DNA from: an uncultured Alphaproteobacteria bacterium
GTDB taxonomy: Bacteria; Pseudomonadota; Alphaproteobacteria; CAAHEQ01; UBA3637
DNA length: 57,325 bases
Direction: 5' to 3'
NCBI GenBank assembly: GCA_944392555.1
Contig: CALXWZ010000009.1
Coordinates: 1 to 57,325 of the forward strand
Positions within the stretch are counted from its first letter, which is position 1. Every line of letters starts with the position of its first letter. Made by a program: the position numbers and the translations under genes. Below, in pieces: positions 15,560 through 23,538 of the stretch. The notes below the pieces were generated by a model, which did not search any database, was not told the origin of the DNA, and saw only the letters and a program-made list of their open reading frames with translations.

Positions 15560-16229
15560 AAGCTTTTTTAAATTCCCGATTATTGGCCTGCGCTAATTGA
15601 TTTAGCTTGCTTTTTCGGTTGCTTTGACGATACGGAATTGCTATTTCCCCCGCTTTGTTTTCTAAAAACCATATAACGAAACCGTGAGCTGTTAGTTTTT
15701 TTCCTAATTTCATGTAGTTATTAAATCGTTGCCTTTGGACTTTTTTGAAATATTCACGAAACGGTGCATATTTTTTATCACGAGCGGATGCTCTTTTTTG
15801 TGCCTCTTGAGCGCGATTAATTTTACAAAGTGCCTCAACCGATTCTTTTCGGCTGTTTTGCCAGTTTTCCCTTTCATTGGTTATGGTTAATATTATCCAG
15901 TTAGTTAGTTGCTGTTGCAAAGTTTTTATATCTTTGCATTGATTGAAAAGATGAAATATCAAATCAAGCTGACGTAATTTATCCGCTTCAATAATGCTAC
16001 TCGCCGTTAATAATAGTTCCGGCTCAATCTGAAAAAATGTTGCTAACTTAGAAATCTCCGGCGTTATCATCTTTAAAGACGCGGTTTCCATCATTTCCAA
16101 TGTTTTAAAAGGAATTTTAGTTTTTGTAGCCAGAGTATTTAAAGATATTTTATTGAATTTACGGAAAAAAGCAACTTTATTACCGGTATTTAAAATGTAT
16201 TCTTCCCAAAGACTGTAATTATAAGACAT
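15552..16229 (-). CDS. XRE-family helix-turn-helix protein
   Basis: A 225-aa protein. Residues about 17-75 form an XRE/Cro-type domain: FFRKFNKISLNTLATKTKIP is the helix-turn-helix, followed by FKTLEMMETASLKMITPEIS and LATFFQIEPELLL. The remaining 150 residues are helical and basic (RAQEAQKRASARDKKYAPF, NNREFKKAFE), without a known domain. It is probably a DNA-binding regulator of this accessory strip. It heads a two-gene unit with the 68-aa gene. Confidence 0.75.
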   Translation of the reverse strand: MSYNYSLWEEYILNTGNKVAFFRKFNKISLNTLATKTKIPFKTLEMMETASLKMITPEISKLATFFQIEPELLLTASSIIEADKLRQLDLIFHLFNQCKDIKTLQQQLTNWIILTITNERENWQNSRKESVEALCKINRAQEAQKRASARDKKYAPFREYFKKVQRQRFNNYMKLGKKLTAHGFVIWFLENKAGEIAIPYRQSNRKSKLNQLAQANNREFKKAFE

Positions 16230-16371
16230 AAACGTTCTCCCTGAAACTTTTTATTTTATATAAAGAATAAATGATACGGATGCAAGTTTTTTTATTAATA
16301 AATATAATTGATTATATATCTCAATATGTTCATCTCTCAGCTGTTTAAATCGGAACTAAAAAGCATTAAAA

Positions 16372-16629
16372 CTATCTGCTTTTCAAGAAATTTTTTCTTT
16401 TTCCCAGCGTCAGTTGAGGGATATTTAATATTGGAATAACATTTAATTTTTTGAAGGTTCCCCACCCGATATTATAGAGACGATTTACAATTTCATTGAC
16501 CGTTTCAGGCAGATAATGATGAAGATTATCTACATGCCGTTCCAAACGTTTTAAATCATCTTCTATATGGTTATTTTTTAGACGTTCTATTTCTTGACAA
16601 TTAAAGATTGACTTTATTTTATTTACACA
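16372..16629 (-). pseudogene. C-terminal gene remnant
   Basis: A minus-strand frame of 85 codons with protein-like content (for example IERLKNNHIEDDLKRLERHV, then LPETVNEIVNRLYNIGWG) and a TAG stop at 16372. Upstream it ends at a TAG with no ATG, GTG or TTG start inside. It looks like the last part of a deleted gene. The rest of 16230-16735 holds no gene. Confidence 0.4.
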
Positions 16630-16735
16630 CTAAAATAAAATTCACATATCAAAAAGATTATTTGTCAATCTAATATATTTTTACATAAGGACAAATCTTA
16701 TATAAAAAGTTTAAGTTAGAAAGCCCAACAACTTT

Positions 16736-17314
16736 ATGAATATCACCACAACCAACTACGGATACTCTAATTTCTCAGCAGATAGTGCGATAGAATTGAT
16801 TAAAAGCATCAAGCCCATAATCATAAACCATAATTTGGATAAAATATTAGTTGCCGGAATAGATTGCGACCTTTTTGATAATGATGAAAATGATGTTATC
16901 CAAATAACCAACAAAGATAAATATGGGTGGATAGGGCCTCTGGTATTCCAAATTGGAAAAGAAAACTTATTTATGCAATTTGATGGTTATTTTTGTTATA
17001 AAATCAGCTTAAATACACATCACATTACCAAAGTTAATAATATCAAAAATATTCCGCTTAAAAATATAACATCCCTAACAAAAGAAACATATATTGATAT
17101 TTCTTTTCTATATACTGAGGTTATCGCACATAAAATTATAGATATTTATACGTACAAGACTGCCGATGGCACTTGCCTTTTAGCAATTATTATGGTTATG
17201 GATAACCAACATTATATTGCCATTGGTAATGATATTGATAACCCGAGAATGGAAATTTTTACAACAGTATCTGCTATGGAACAAGCTTTACAACAATGGG
17301 AGCAAGAGGCTTAA
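16736..17314 (+). CDS. Unknown 192-aa protein
   Basis: A 192-aa, Ile/Asn-rich, soluble protein without signal peptide. Alternating beta-strands (ILVAGIDCDLF, WIGPLVFQIG, LLAIIMVMDN, HYIAIGND) suggest a compact alpha/beta fold. I do not recognise the family. It is followed directly by a very strong terminator. The codon use is as AT-rich as the island. Confidence 0.6.
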   Translation: MNITTTNYGYSNFSADSAIELIKSIKPIIINHNLDKILVAGIDCDLFDNDENDVIQITNKDKYGWIGPLVFQIGKENLFMQFDGYFCYKISLNTHHITKVNNIKNIPLKNITSLTKETYIDISFLYTEVIAHKIIDIYTYKTADGTCLLAIIMVMDNQHYIAIGNDIDNPRMEIFTTVSAMEQALQQWEQEA

Positions 17315-17315
17315 T

Positions 17316-17347
17316 AAAATTCCACCGGCATAAGCCGGTGGAATTTT
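17316..17347 (+). terminator. Strong bidirectional terminator
   Basis: A 14-bp perfect stem AAAATTCCACCGGC / GCCGGTGGAATTTT with an ATAA loop, immediately after the 192-aa gene. Because the arms end in A and T runs, it would also stop the convergent RNase R transcript. Confidence 0.9.
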
Positions 17348-17357
17348 ATTTACTATT

Positions 17358-17459
17358 TTAATAATGATATCCCGTCTTTACAAAAACATTATTTCCATCT
17401 TTGATCTTTCCGACAAGAACTCGATTAGAAGAAGGACTTTTGTGTTTTGAATGATTAGA
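17358..17459 (-). other. In-frame open tail after the RNase R stop
   Basis: After the TGA of the RNase R gene the same frame stays open for 33 codons and ends at TAA just before the terminator. The decoded tail (Ser/Lys/His-rich, then RVLVGKIKDGNNVFVKTGYH) has protein-like character. No separate start codon exists. It may be the lost end of RNase R after a nonsense mutation, or chance. Confidence 0.35.
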
Positions 17460-19604
17460 TCAAGATTTTCGGCTTTTGGAGACAGGACGGACTTCTAAAC
17501 TACCCGTAACGGCATCACAGTCTTTTAACAGAACACGCATTTCATCGCCTACCTTATACACTTTTCCCGTTGCGCGCCCGATGAGTTGTTTGCTTTCGTC
17601 ATCATAGTCATAATGGTCGCCACCGATAAAACGCATGGGTAAAAAGGCATCGGCATTGTAGGGTCTTAAACGCAAAAAGAGTCCGAACCCCGTTACGGAG
17701 GAAATTTGTGCGTCAAAATTTTTGCCGATTTTGTTGTTTAAAAATTGAGCCGTGTAGCGGTCATCGGCATCGCGCTCGGCTGACGCCGCTTGTCGCTCGG
17801 TATATGAGATATGCTGTGCCGTGCGTTCAAATGTGGTGCGTTCTTCCTCACTTAATCCGCCGTCGCCCAGCTTTAACGCACTGATGAGCGCCCGATGAAC
17901 CATAATATCCGCATATCGGCGGATGGGCGAGGTAAAATGCGCATATCGCTCCAAAGAAAGCCCGAAGTGTCCGATATTTTCGGGCGAATACATGGCTTGC
18001 GATTGCGAACGCAACATAAATTCGTTGACGGCAAAATCTTTTCCCGATCCTTCTGCTTTTGTTAAAACAGCGTTAAAGTCTTTTGCCCGTGAATTTTCCG
18101 TAAACGGGTGTTTCCCCGCAAAACCGATAGAGGCTAAAAATGAATTAAGGGTGGCTAATTTTTCCGCCGACGGTTTATCATGCACGCGATACATTGTCGG
18201 ATACCCTTTTTCTTCCAGTGTTTCCGCTGCCGATACATTGGCTAAAATCATCAGTTCCTCAATGAGCTTCATACTCGTTGTCTGCACACGATTGCGAATA
18301 CTGATGACTTCCCCTTTGGCGTTTAACCGAATTTCCGGTTCCGGCACATCAATTTCCATAACGCCCCGTTTATCACGTTGTTTCTTCAAGAGAGTATAAG
18401 CATTTTTCAATGCATCCAGTTGCGTTTCCAAACCGACAATCGGTTGTTTCCCGTCCAAAGCCTCTTGCACTTCGTCGTATGTTAATCGTCTGACGGAACG
18501 AATGAGCGCCCGCTTAAAGCGATGTTTTATTTTTTTGCCGTTTTTATCAATCCACGCTTCGCAGACAAGGGCGGCGCGCGGTTCGTTCGGATTGAGTGAA
18601 CAAACGCCGTTGGATAATTCAAACGGTAACATCGGAATAACACGGTCAGGAAAATAAACGGAATTACCGCGTGTCCAAGCATCTCTATCAAGCGCCGTCC
18701 CGCCCCGCACATACCATGCCACATCCGCAATTCCGACCATAATATGAAATCCGCCCGCATTTTTTGAATCGGTATCGGGTTCGGCCCAAACGGCATCGTC
18801 AAAATCACGTGCGTCGGCGCCGTCAATCGTGACGAACGGAATGGCTTGTAAATCAATCCGATTGTTATCGGCTGACGGCACGCTGAGATGCGTGGCTTGC
18901 TTTTCCGTTTGCTCCGAAAACATGACGGGAATTTTGTGCATGTAAATCGCCATAATTGTTGGCGCATATTTTTCGTCTGCCGAGCCGATTCGCTCCACAA
19001 ATTTGGCAACGGCATTGCGCGTGCGACGCATCGGGGCATCAAAAATAATAATATCTCTATTCTTAACCGAGCGTGGCACGTCTATCATCTCAAACGGCTT
19101 GGCAATTCGTCTGTCAACCGAAAAGACTTTGCCGTTTTCATACACGCCGACCATCTGATTATCACCGTGCGTAATCAACCGCAAAACTTCTCCTTCATAT
19201 AAACGATTGCCCACATATTTTACTTTTGCCTGCACAATATCGCCGATACCCGCCGGGGGATTAATTTTGTTTTTAACAATCACGATTTGAGGCATTACTT
19301 CCGTAGATTCCCATTCAAACGGACGCGCGAGTAAATCGCCCATGGAATCTTCTCCCGTGATTTCAATTTGACAATGCTCGGGTAATCTGCCCGCAACGCA
19401 AACGCGGAAGTGTCGGGCTGAACGGTCGCGTGCAATCGTGCCGTTTTTTTGCAGTATTTTTAACATATCTCGTAATTCGGCACGATTATCGCCTTTAATA
19501 TGAAAGGCTCGGGCAATATCACGCTTGGATACACCGCCCGATTGAGCATTTAAATAGTCGGTTAATTCCTTCATGCTGGGAAGAGGCGATTTTTCTTTTG
19601 TCAT
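17460..19604 (-). CDS. rnr: Ribonuclease R
   Basis: A 714-aa 3'-5' exoribonuclease that degrades structured RNA. Order of domains: winged-helix N-terminus (about 10-60, SKRDIARAFHIKG), cold-shock OB folds (about 65-215), the RNB catalytic core from about 255 with the acidic signature IDGADARDFDDAVWAE, LTSPIRRYADIMVHRAL-like motif near 545 (HFTSPIRRYAD), and a C-terminal S1 domain from about 630 (NFDAQISSVTGFGLFLRL). The length is slightly short of usual RNase R and the C-terminal basic tail is brief (VSKSRKS), with an open in-frame tail beyond the stop. Monocistronic. Confidence 0.93.
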   Translation of the reverse strand: MTKEKSPLPSMKELTDYLNAQSGGVSKRDIARAFHIKGDNRAELRDMLKILQKNGTIARDRSARHFRVCVAGRLPEHCQIEITGEDSMGDLLARPFEWESTEVMPQIVIVKNKINPPAGIGDIVQAKVKYVGNRLYEGEVLRLITHGDNQMVGVYENGKVFSVDRRIAKPFEMIDVPRSVKNRDIIIFDAPMRRTRNAVAKFVERIGSADEKYAPTIMAIYMHKIPVMFSEQTEKQATHLSVPSADNNRIDLQAIPFVTIDGADARDFDDAVWAEPDTDSKNAGGFHIMVGIADVAWYVRGGTALDRDAWTRGNSVYFPDRVIPMLPFELSNGVCSLNPNEPRAALVCEAWIDKNGKKIKHRFKRALIRSVRRLTYDEVQEALDGKQPIVGLETQLDALKNAYTLLKKQRDKRGVMEIDVPEPEIRLNAKGEVISIRNRVQTTSMKLIEELMILANVSAAETLEEKGYPTMYRVHDKPSAEKLATLNSFLASIGFAGKHPFTENSRAKDFNAVLTKAEGSGKDFAVNEFMLRSQSQAMYSPENIGHFGLSLERYAHFTSPIRRYADIMVHRALISALKLGDGGLSEEERTTFERTAQHISYTERQAASAERDADDRYTAQFLNNKIGKNFDAQISSVTGFGLFLRLRPYNADAFLPMRFIGGDHYDYDDESKQLIGRATGKVYKVGDEMRVLLKDCDAVTGSLEVRPVSKSRKS

Positions 19605-19749
19605 CCGTTCGGCTCCTTATGATTACGATATACGCTTATTTATATATTATCATTTCGGAGCGTAGATTGCAAGCGGTCTTTCCGCACGATAGGTAGTGCG
19701 TGCGATCGTTCATCGGTGAATTTGAATACCGTATCCCTTAAAAACAATT

Positions 19750-20349
19750 CTATATAAATTTAAGCATGGCAAAACCGCCGATGAGTAAAACGACAAAGGC
19801 AACGGAAAGCCAGCCGAGATTTTTTTCGATATATGTTTTCATCGGTGTGCCGTATTTCCATAACAAAACGGCAATTAAAAAGAACCGCATACCGCGTGCA
19901 ATCACGGACGCAACGGTAAAGACAACCAAATTCAAATGCGTGACCCCGCTCGCAATCGTAATGATTTTATAGGGGAACGGCGTTAATCCCGCAATAAATA
20001 CAATCCATGCGCCATAGTCATTATACAGATGACGGAACTCTTCAAACTTTTGTGTATAATGGAAAAAATTTAAGATGGTAATGCCTACGGTATCGTATAA
20101 AAAATAACCGATAAAATACCCGAACAATCCACCCAACACACTGGCAATGGTGGTATATAATGCGATTTTAAAGGCTTCCGTGCGACGCGCCAAAATCAAA
20201 GGAATTAAAAATAAATCAGGCGGAATCGGAAAGAATGAGCTCTCTATGAATGAAATGGCGCACAGCGTTGGCAACGCATATTTCCCATACATGAGATTCA
20301 TACACCAATCGTAAATAGACTTCATTGTTTTATTCCAAAGAGCAAGCAT
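19750..20349 (-). CDS. DedA/YqaA family membrane protein
   Basis: A 199-aa inner-membrane protein of the DedA (SNARE-associated/VTT) type, a family linked to lipid carrier flipping and membrane homeostasis. Landmarks: SFIESSFFPIPPDLFLIPL near residue 33 (the conserved E...F.P.P segment), GLFGYFIGYFLYD near 73, and FIAGLTPFPYKIITIASG near 117 (the G-x-TP-x-PYK motif of the YqaA branch). Five or six hydrophobic segments. An internal ATG at 20325 (MKSIYDWCM) may be the true start, since related proteins begin there. Confidence 0.85.
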   Translation of the reverse strand: MLALWNKTMKSIYDWCMNLMYGKYALPTLCAISFIESSFFPIPPDLFLIPLILARRTEAFKIALYTTIASVLGGLFGYFIGYFLYDTVGITILNFFHYTQKFEEFRHLYNDYGAWIVFIAGLTPFPYKIITIASGVTHLNLVVFTVASVIARGMRFFLIAVLLWKYGTPMKTYIEKNLGWLSVAFVVLLIGGFAMLKFI

Positions 20350-20353
20350 TTGT

Positions 20354-20382
20354 TTGACATTCCTTTTTTTTGATATTATGAT
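20354..20382 (+). promoter_or_regulatory. Consensus sigma-70 promoter of the glycine-zipper lipoprotein gene
   Basis: TTGACA, 17-base spacer, TATGAT. The start codon follows 36 bases after the -10. It lies just upstream of the divergent DedA gene. Confidence 0.8.
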
Positions 20383-20418
20383 ATTGCAAGAGCATAACTG
20401 TTTTGAAAGGAAAACGCA

Positions 20419-20904
20419 ATGAAAAAAATATGGATCGTTCTTTTATCGGCTTTTTATTTGAGTGCCTGCGGTATCGGCAATACGAATACAACGTATCAAA
20501 GTTATCAAGTTGGTTCGCAAGGTGTGGTTGAAACGGGGCGTATTATTTCTATGACGCCGGTGAAGGTTGAGGGCGATTCGGCCATCGGCACGTTGGCAGG
20601 TGCCGGCATGGGCGCCGCCGCGGGATCTATGATCGGCGGGAATACGGCAGTCAATATCATCGGCGGGGTTGCCGGAGCGGTTGTCGGCGGTATGGTAGGG
20701 TCTGCAACGGAAAAAGCAATTACGCAAGATACGGCATACGAATTTATCATTCAGAAAAATAACGGGCAAATGATTTCCGTTGTGCAAACGAATGAACTTA
20801 ACTTGCGTCCGGGCGATCAAGTGCTTATCAATCGGATTAACGGCACAACGAAAATTCGCTCGCGCCTCAATAACGGCACGTATTCTTACTACGGCGCGTA
20901 TTAA
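20419..20904 (+). CDS. Glycine-zipper outer-membrane lipoprotein (SlyB/Pcp-like)
   Basis: A 161-aa lipoprotein with signal peptide and lipobox LSAC (Cys about 17). It is followed by a G/A-rich double helix (GTLAGAGMGAAAGSMIGG and IIGGVAGAVVGGMVGS, about 55-95), the glycine-zipper 2TM signature of SlyB-type proteins. The C-terminal part (YEFIIQKNNGQMISVVQTNE...LRPGDQVLI) is the usual small beta domain. SlyB-type proteins sit in the outer membrane and help keep envelope integrity. GAAAGGA nine bases upstream supports the start. It has its own promoter and terminator. Confidence 0.88.
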   Translation: MKKIWIVLLSAFYLSACGIGNTNTTYQSYQVGSQGVVETGRIISMTPVKVEGDSAIGTLAGAGMGAAAGSMIGGNTAVNIIGGVAGAVVGGMVGSATEKAITQDTAYEFIIQKNNGQMISVVQTNELNLRPGDQVLINRINGTTKIRSRLNNGTYSYYGAY

Positions 20905-20968
20905 CGGCCTTACTACCGACTAACGGTGTGCTGATTGAATTGCAGTATGGGCAATCGTTGAATGTTTT

Positions 20969-21033
20969 AATCCCTCACTTCGTTAAACGGATTTGGTTTC
21001 GGTTGATTCCGTTTCTATCGGAGTGAGGGATTT
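20969..21033 (+). terminator. Long two-part terminator-like hairpin
   Basis: Outer stem AATCCCTCACT / AGTGAGGGATT (11 bp) and inner stem AAACGGA / TCCGTTT. It lies 65 bases after the glycine-zipper lipoprotein gene. The T run is short (TTT), so termination strength is uncertain. Confidence 0.6.
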
Positions 21034-21131
21034 GATATTTTTGGGAGATTAAAAATTTTTCTTAAAACAAAGTAATACACAAAGCGAAAAGTGAAAAAGA
21101 GTTAAAAAAATCCCAATAACTATTCCTTTTT

Positions 21132-22187
21132 TTAAATAAATTTCTCTTTTTGATACCGTTTCTTTAATTCGCTCAATTTATCGCTGACGTTGGCCGTATC
21201 GCGCCCCGCTTTGGCTAATCGCTCATACATGCGTTCTATCTCTTTGTTTAAATAAGCCGTTTCAATATCCGTTTTTAGTTGTTGCTTTTCGGCGGGCAAC
21301 CCGTTTTTATGAACATCTGCCCACATATTTAAGATATCTTTTGTTGTTTTAGAGGGGTGCAATCGTCGCTGATGAATCATATAGGGTAATAAGTAGATTA
21401 AATGTTCCGTAATTTTCGGTGCCCGCTTTTTGGAGCCGATTTCTTTCATGCGTTTGGTATAATATTCGCCCAACATATCAAATGCAACACCCGCTTCAAA
21501 ACTATCATCAACCACAATGAAGGGTATCGGGTCGGCAAAACCTTTAATCTGTATTTCTTTTAAGTATTCCAACAGATGATAAAAAAATCCGTCCACATTA
21601 AATAAAACAAACGGTTTAAAATTTAAAAATCCGTCTTGCATGGCAACACAATCGTAAACCAATTCATCTAATGTGCCTACGCCACCCGGTGCAAAAATAA
21701 CAAAATCAGCCCCTAAAAGTTGTTGCTTACGCTCCTCTAATGTGTGTGCCACAATAATTTCGCAAACCGAATCAATCACATCGTCACTTTGATAAAGAGA
21801 AAGATATTCTTTTGTGGTAATCGCATGAATCGGCGTTTCAACCCGTTCTTCCAATCGACTCCATGATTGCAAAACGCCTCTTGCAACCGCGCCCATAATC
21901 CCTTTTGATGATAAGCCGAAATCCAATCGAAATTTTTTCTCACCGATTACTTTTCCGAGTTCAAACGCTTGTTTTTCGTATAAGGGATTATTTCCGGATC
22001 GTGAGCCACCAGCTACAAATACGCGCGTTTCCCCCTTTTTATTGTGCTCAATAAATTCGCGAACGGCTTCTTGTTGCGCGGATGACGGTTGCTGGGGAGC
22101 AGAGGGCTTGGGCTTATGCAATAGCGCCGATCCGCGTTCAACGGAAAGACTGTTTGCATCGGCGGATGGTCCGGATTTTATTCTCAT
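21132..22187 (-). CDS. LOG-family protein (lysine-decarboxylase-like Rossmann fold)
   Basis: A 351-aa protein with a LOG/TIGR00730-type core. VFVAGGSRSGNNPLYEKQA near residue 58 is the nucleotide-binding N-terminus and FAPGGVGTLDELVYD near 164 is the PGGxGTxxE signature. Enzymes of this family release cytokinin-like bases from nucleoside monophosphates or hydrolyse related nucleotides. The protein is longer than common members (about 190-220 aa), with a Ser/Pro/Gln-rich N-terminus and a helical, Lys-rich C-terminus of about 110 residues. The exact substrate is therefore open. The ATG at 22187 (GGAG five bases upstream) is preferred over a GTG two codons earlier. Confidence 0.8.
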   Translation of the reverse strand: MRIKSGPSADANSLSVERGSALLHKPKPSAPQQPSSAQQEAVREFIEHNKKGETRVFVAGGSRSGNNPLYEKQAFELGKVIGEKKFRLDFGLSSKGIMGAVARGVLQSWSRLEERVETPIHAITTKEYLSLYQSDDVIDSVCEIIVAHTLEERKQQLLGADFVIFAPGGVGTLDELVYDCVAMQDGFLNFKPFVLFNVDGFFYHLLEYLKEIQIKGFADPIPFIVVDDSFEAGVAFDMLGEYYTKRMKEIGSKKRAPKITEHLIYLLPYMIHQRRLHPSKTTKDILNMWADVHKNGLPAEKQQLKTDIETAYLNKEIERMYERLAKAGRDTANVSDKLSELKKRYQKEKFI

Positions 22188-22244
22188 AATCACTCCTTTT
22201 TTGGATTTTTTTTGTTTTTTTCGTAAAATATCATAGACTTTTTT

Positions 22245-22272
22245 TTGAAAGAATGCTACACATTTTTATATT
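22245..22272 (+). promoter_or_regulatory. Probable promoter of the RND operon
   Basis: TTGAAA, 16-base spacer, TATATT, 22 bases before the adaptor start codon. It lies in the short divergent region with the LOG-like gene. No repressor gene or clear operator palindrome is adjacent. Confidence 0.5.
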
Positions 22273-22294
22273 TTAATCAAAAAGGAGTGGTGAA

Positions 22295-23476
22295 ATGACG
22301 AAAGTATCTATGGAAAAGTTGAAGAAATACAAGAAACAAATTTTAATTACCAGCGCCGTTGCGTTGGCTTGCTTGCTCGGATATTACGGGTATGAAAAAT
22401 TTGAGATGAGCCAATCCGCTCAGATGCCGATGCAAGCTGTTTCCGCTGTTAAAGTGGAACCATCGGAAATTTACCCGAAAACGAGTTTCGTTGCCAAAAT
22501 CGAGTCCAAAGATAAAGTCGGGTTACGGGCGCGCGTGCAGGGCTTTTTGCAAGAACGCTTATTTCAAGAAGGGGATATGGTGAAAGAAAACCAACCCTTG
22601 TTTATCATTGAACCCGTTAATTTTGAAGCCAGTGTGCGTGAAGCGGAAGCCAATGTTGCCAAAGCGGAAGCCCAAGCCAAAAACGCAAAGGCCCAATTTG
22701 AACGGACAAAAACATTGTTTAAAACAAAAGATGTTTCCGAATCGAAATTAGATGAAGCCGAGGCAACTTATAACAGCGCCGTTGCAACCGTTAATCAGGC
22801 TAAGGCTCAGCTGGATTTAGCTAAGAAAGATTTGGAATATACAACCATTGTTTCCCCGATGGACGGTAAAATCGGCGAATCGACGTATTCCGTCGGCGAG
22901 CTCATCGGCCCGAGTTCCGATGTGTTGGCACAGGTGGTGCGTGTTAATCCGATTGATGCCGTGTTTTCGGTGAGTGAAAACGATTTGTTAAAATTGCAAA
23001 AGAGTTTTAAACAAACCGATAAAGTATCGGTTGATTTCGTGCGTTCGGACGGATCGGTTTATGAACAAAAAGGCGTGATTAATTTTGTGGATGTCACGCT
23101 GGATGAGGCCATGAATACATTAAAAATCAAAGCCTCTTTCCCGAATGAAAACGGTCGCTTAATTTCCGGACAATACGGACGAATCGTATTAAAGAGTTTA
23201 ACGCCCGTTTCGGAAATCGTCATCCCGATGAAAGCCGTTCAACAAGATATGACGGGAACGTATGTTTATCTCGTTGATGACGAAAATAAGATTGAGCGCA
23301 GAACGGTCACGCGCGGTGAAGAATTAGATAACTTTATGGTGGTGATTGAAGATGGTGTGCAAGCCGGCGATGTAGTGGTAACGGAAGGATTCCAAAAAAT
23401 TGCACCGCAAATGCTCGTCAAGCCGATTTTTGAAAACGAAACCGAGCAAGATACTGCAAAATCAACCGAAGAATAG
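22295..23476 (+). CDS. RND efflux periplasmic adaptor (AcrA/MexA-like)
   Basis: A 393-aa membrane-fusion protein. An N-terminal hydrophobic anchor (about 15-32) is followed by a first barrel strand and lipoyl half (VGLRARVQGFLQERLFQEGD near 73). Next come a long coiled-coil hairpin rich in Ala/Lys/Glu (about 105-180), the second lipoyl half (TIVSPMDGKIGESTYSVGE near 188) and beta-barrel and membrane-proximal domains. It bridges the inner-membrane pump to an outer-membrane TolC-like channel, which is not encoded here. AAGGAG seven bases upstream. It forms an operon with the pump gene 62 bases downstream. Confidence 0.93.
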   Translation: MTKVSMEKLKKYKKQILITSAVALACLLGYYGYEKFEMSQSAQMPMQAVSAVKVEPSEIYPKTSFVAKIESKDKVGLRARVQGFLQERLFQEGDMVKENQPLFIIEPVNFEASVREAEANVAKAEAQAKNAKAQFERTKTLFKTKDVSESKLDEAEATYNSAVATVNQAKAQLDLAKKDLEYTTIVSPMDGKIGESTYSVGELIGPSSDVLAQVVRVNPIDAVFSVSENDLLKLQKSFKQTDKVSVDFVRSDGSVYEQKGVINFVDVTLDEAMNTLKIKASFPNENGRLISGQYGRIVLKSLTPVSEIVIPMKAVQQDMTGTYVYLVDDENKIERRTVTRGEELDNFMVVIEDGVQAGDVVVTEGFQKIAPQMLVKPIFENETEQDTAKSTEE

Positions 23477-23538
23477 TTGTTTTTAGGATAAAATATAAAA
23501 ATTTGCAGGCAGTTTTTTGCGGGTAAAGGAGATAGAAA

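Noticed and set aside
14936..17462. Recoding of TGA as tryptophan, suggested by open frames after TGA codons
   Set aside because: Many genes end in ATGA overlaps with the next start (for example 33962, 35447, 35743, 49394, 50419), which needs TGA to be a stop; TGG is used normally for Trp.
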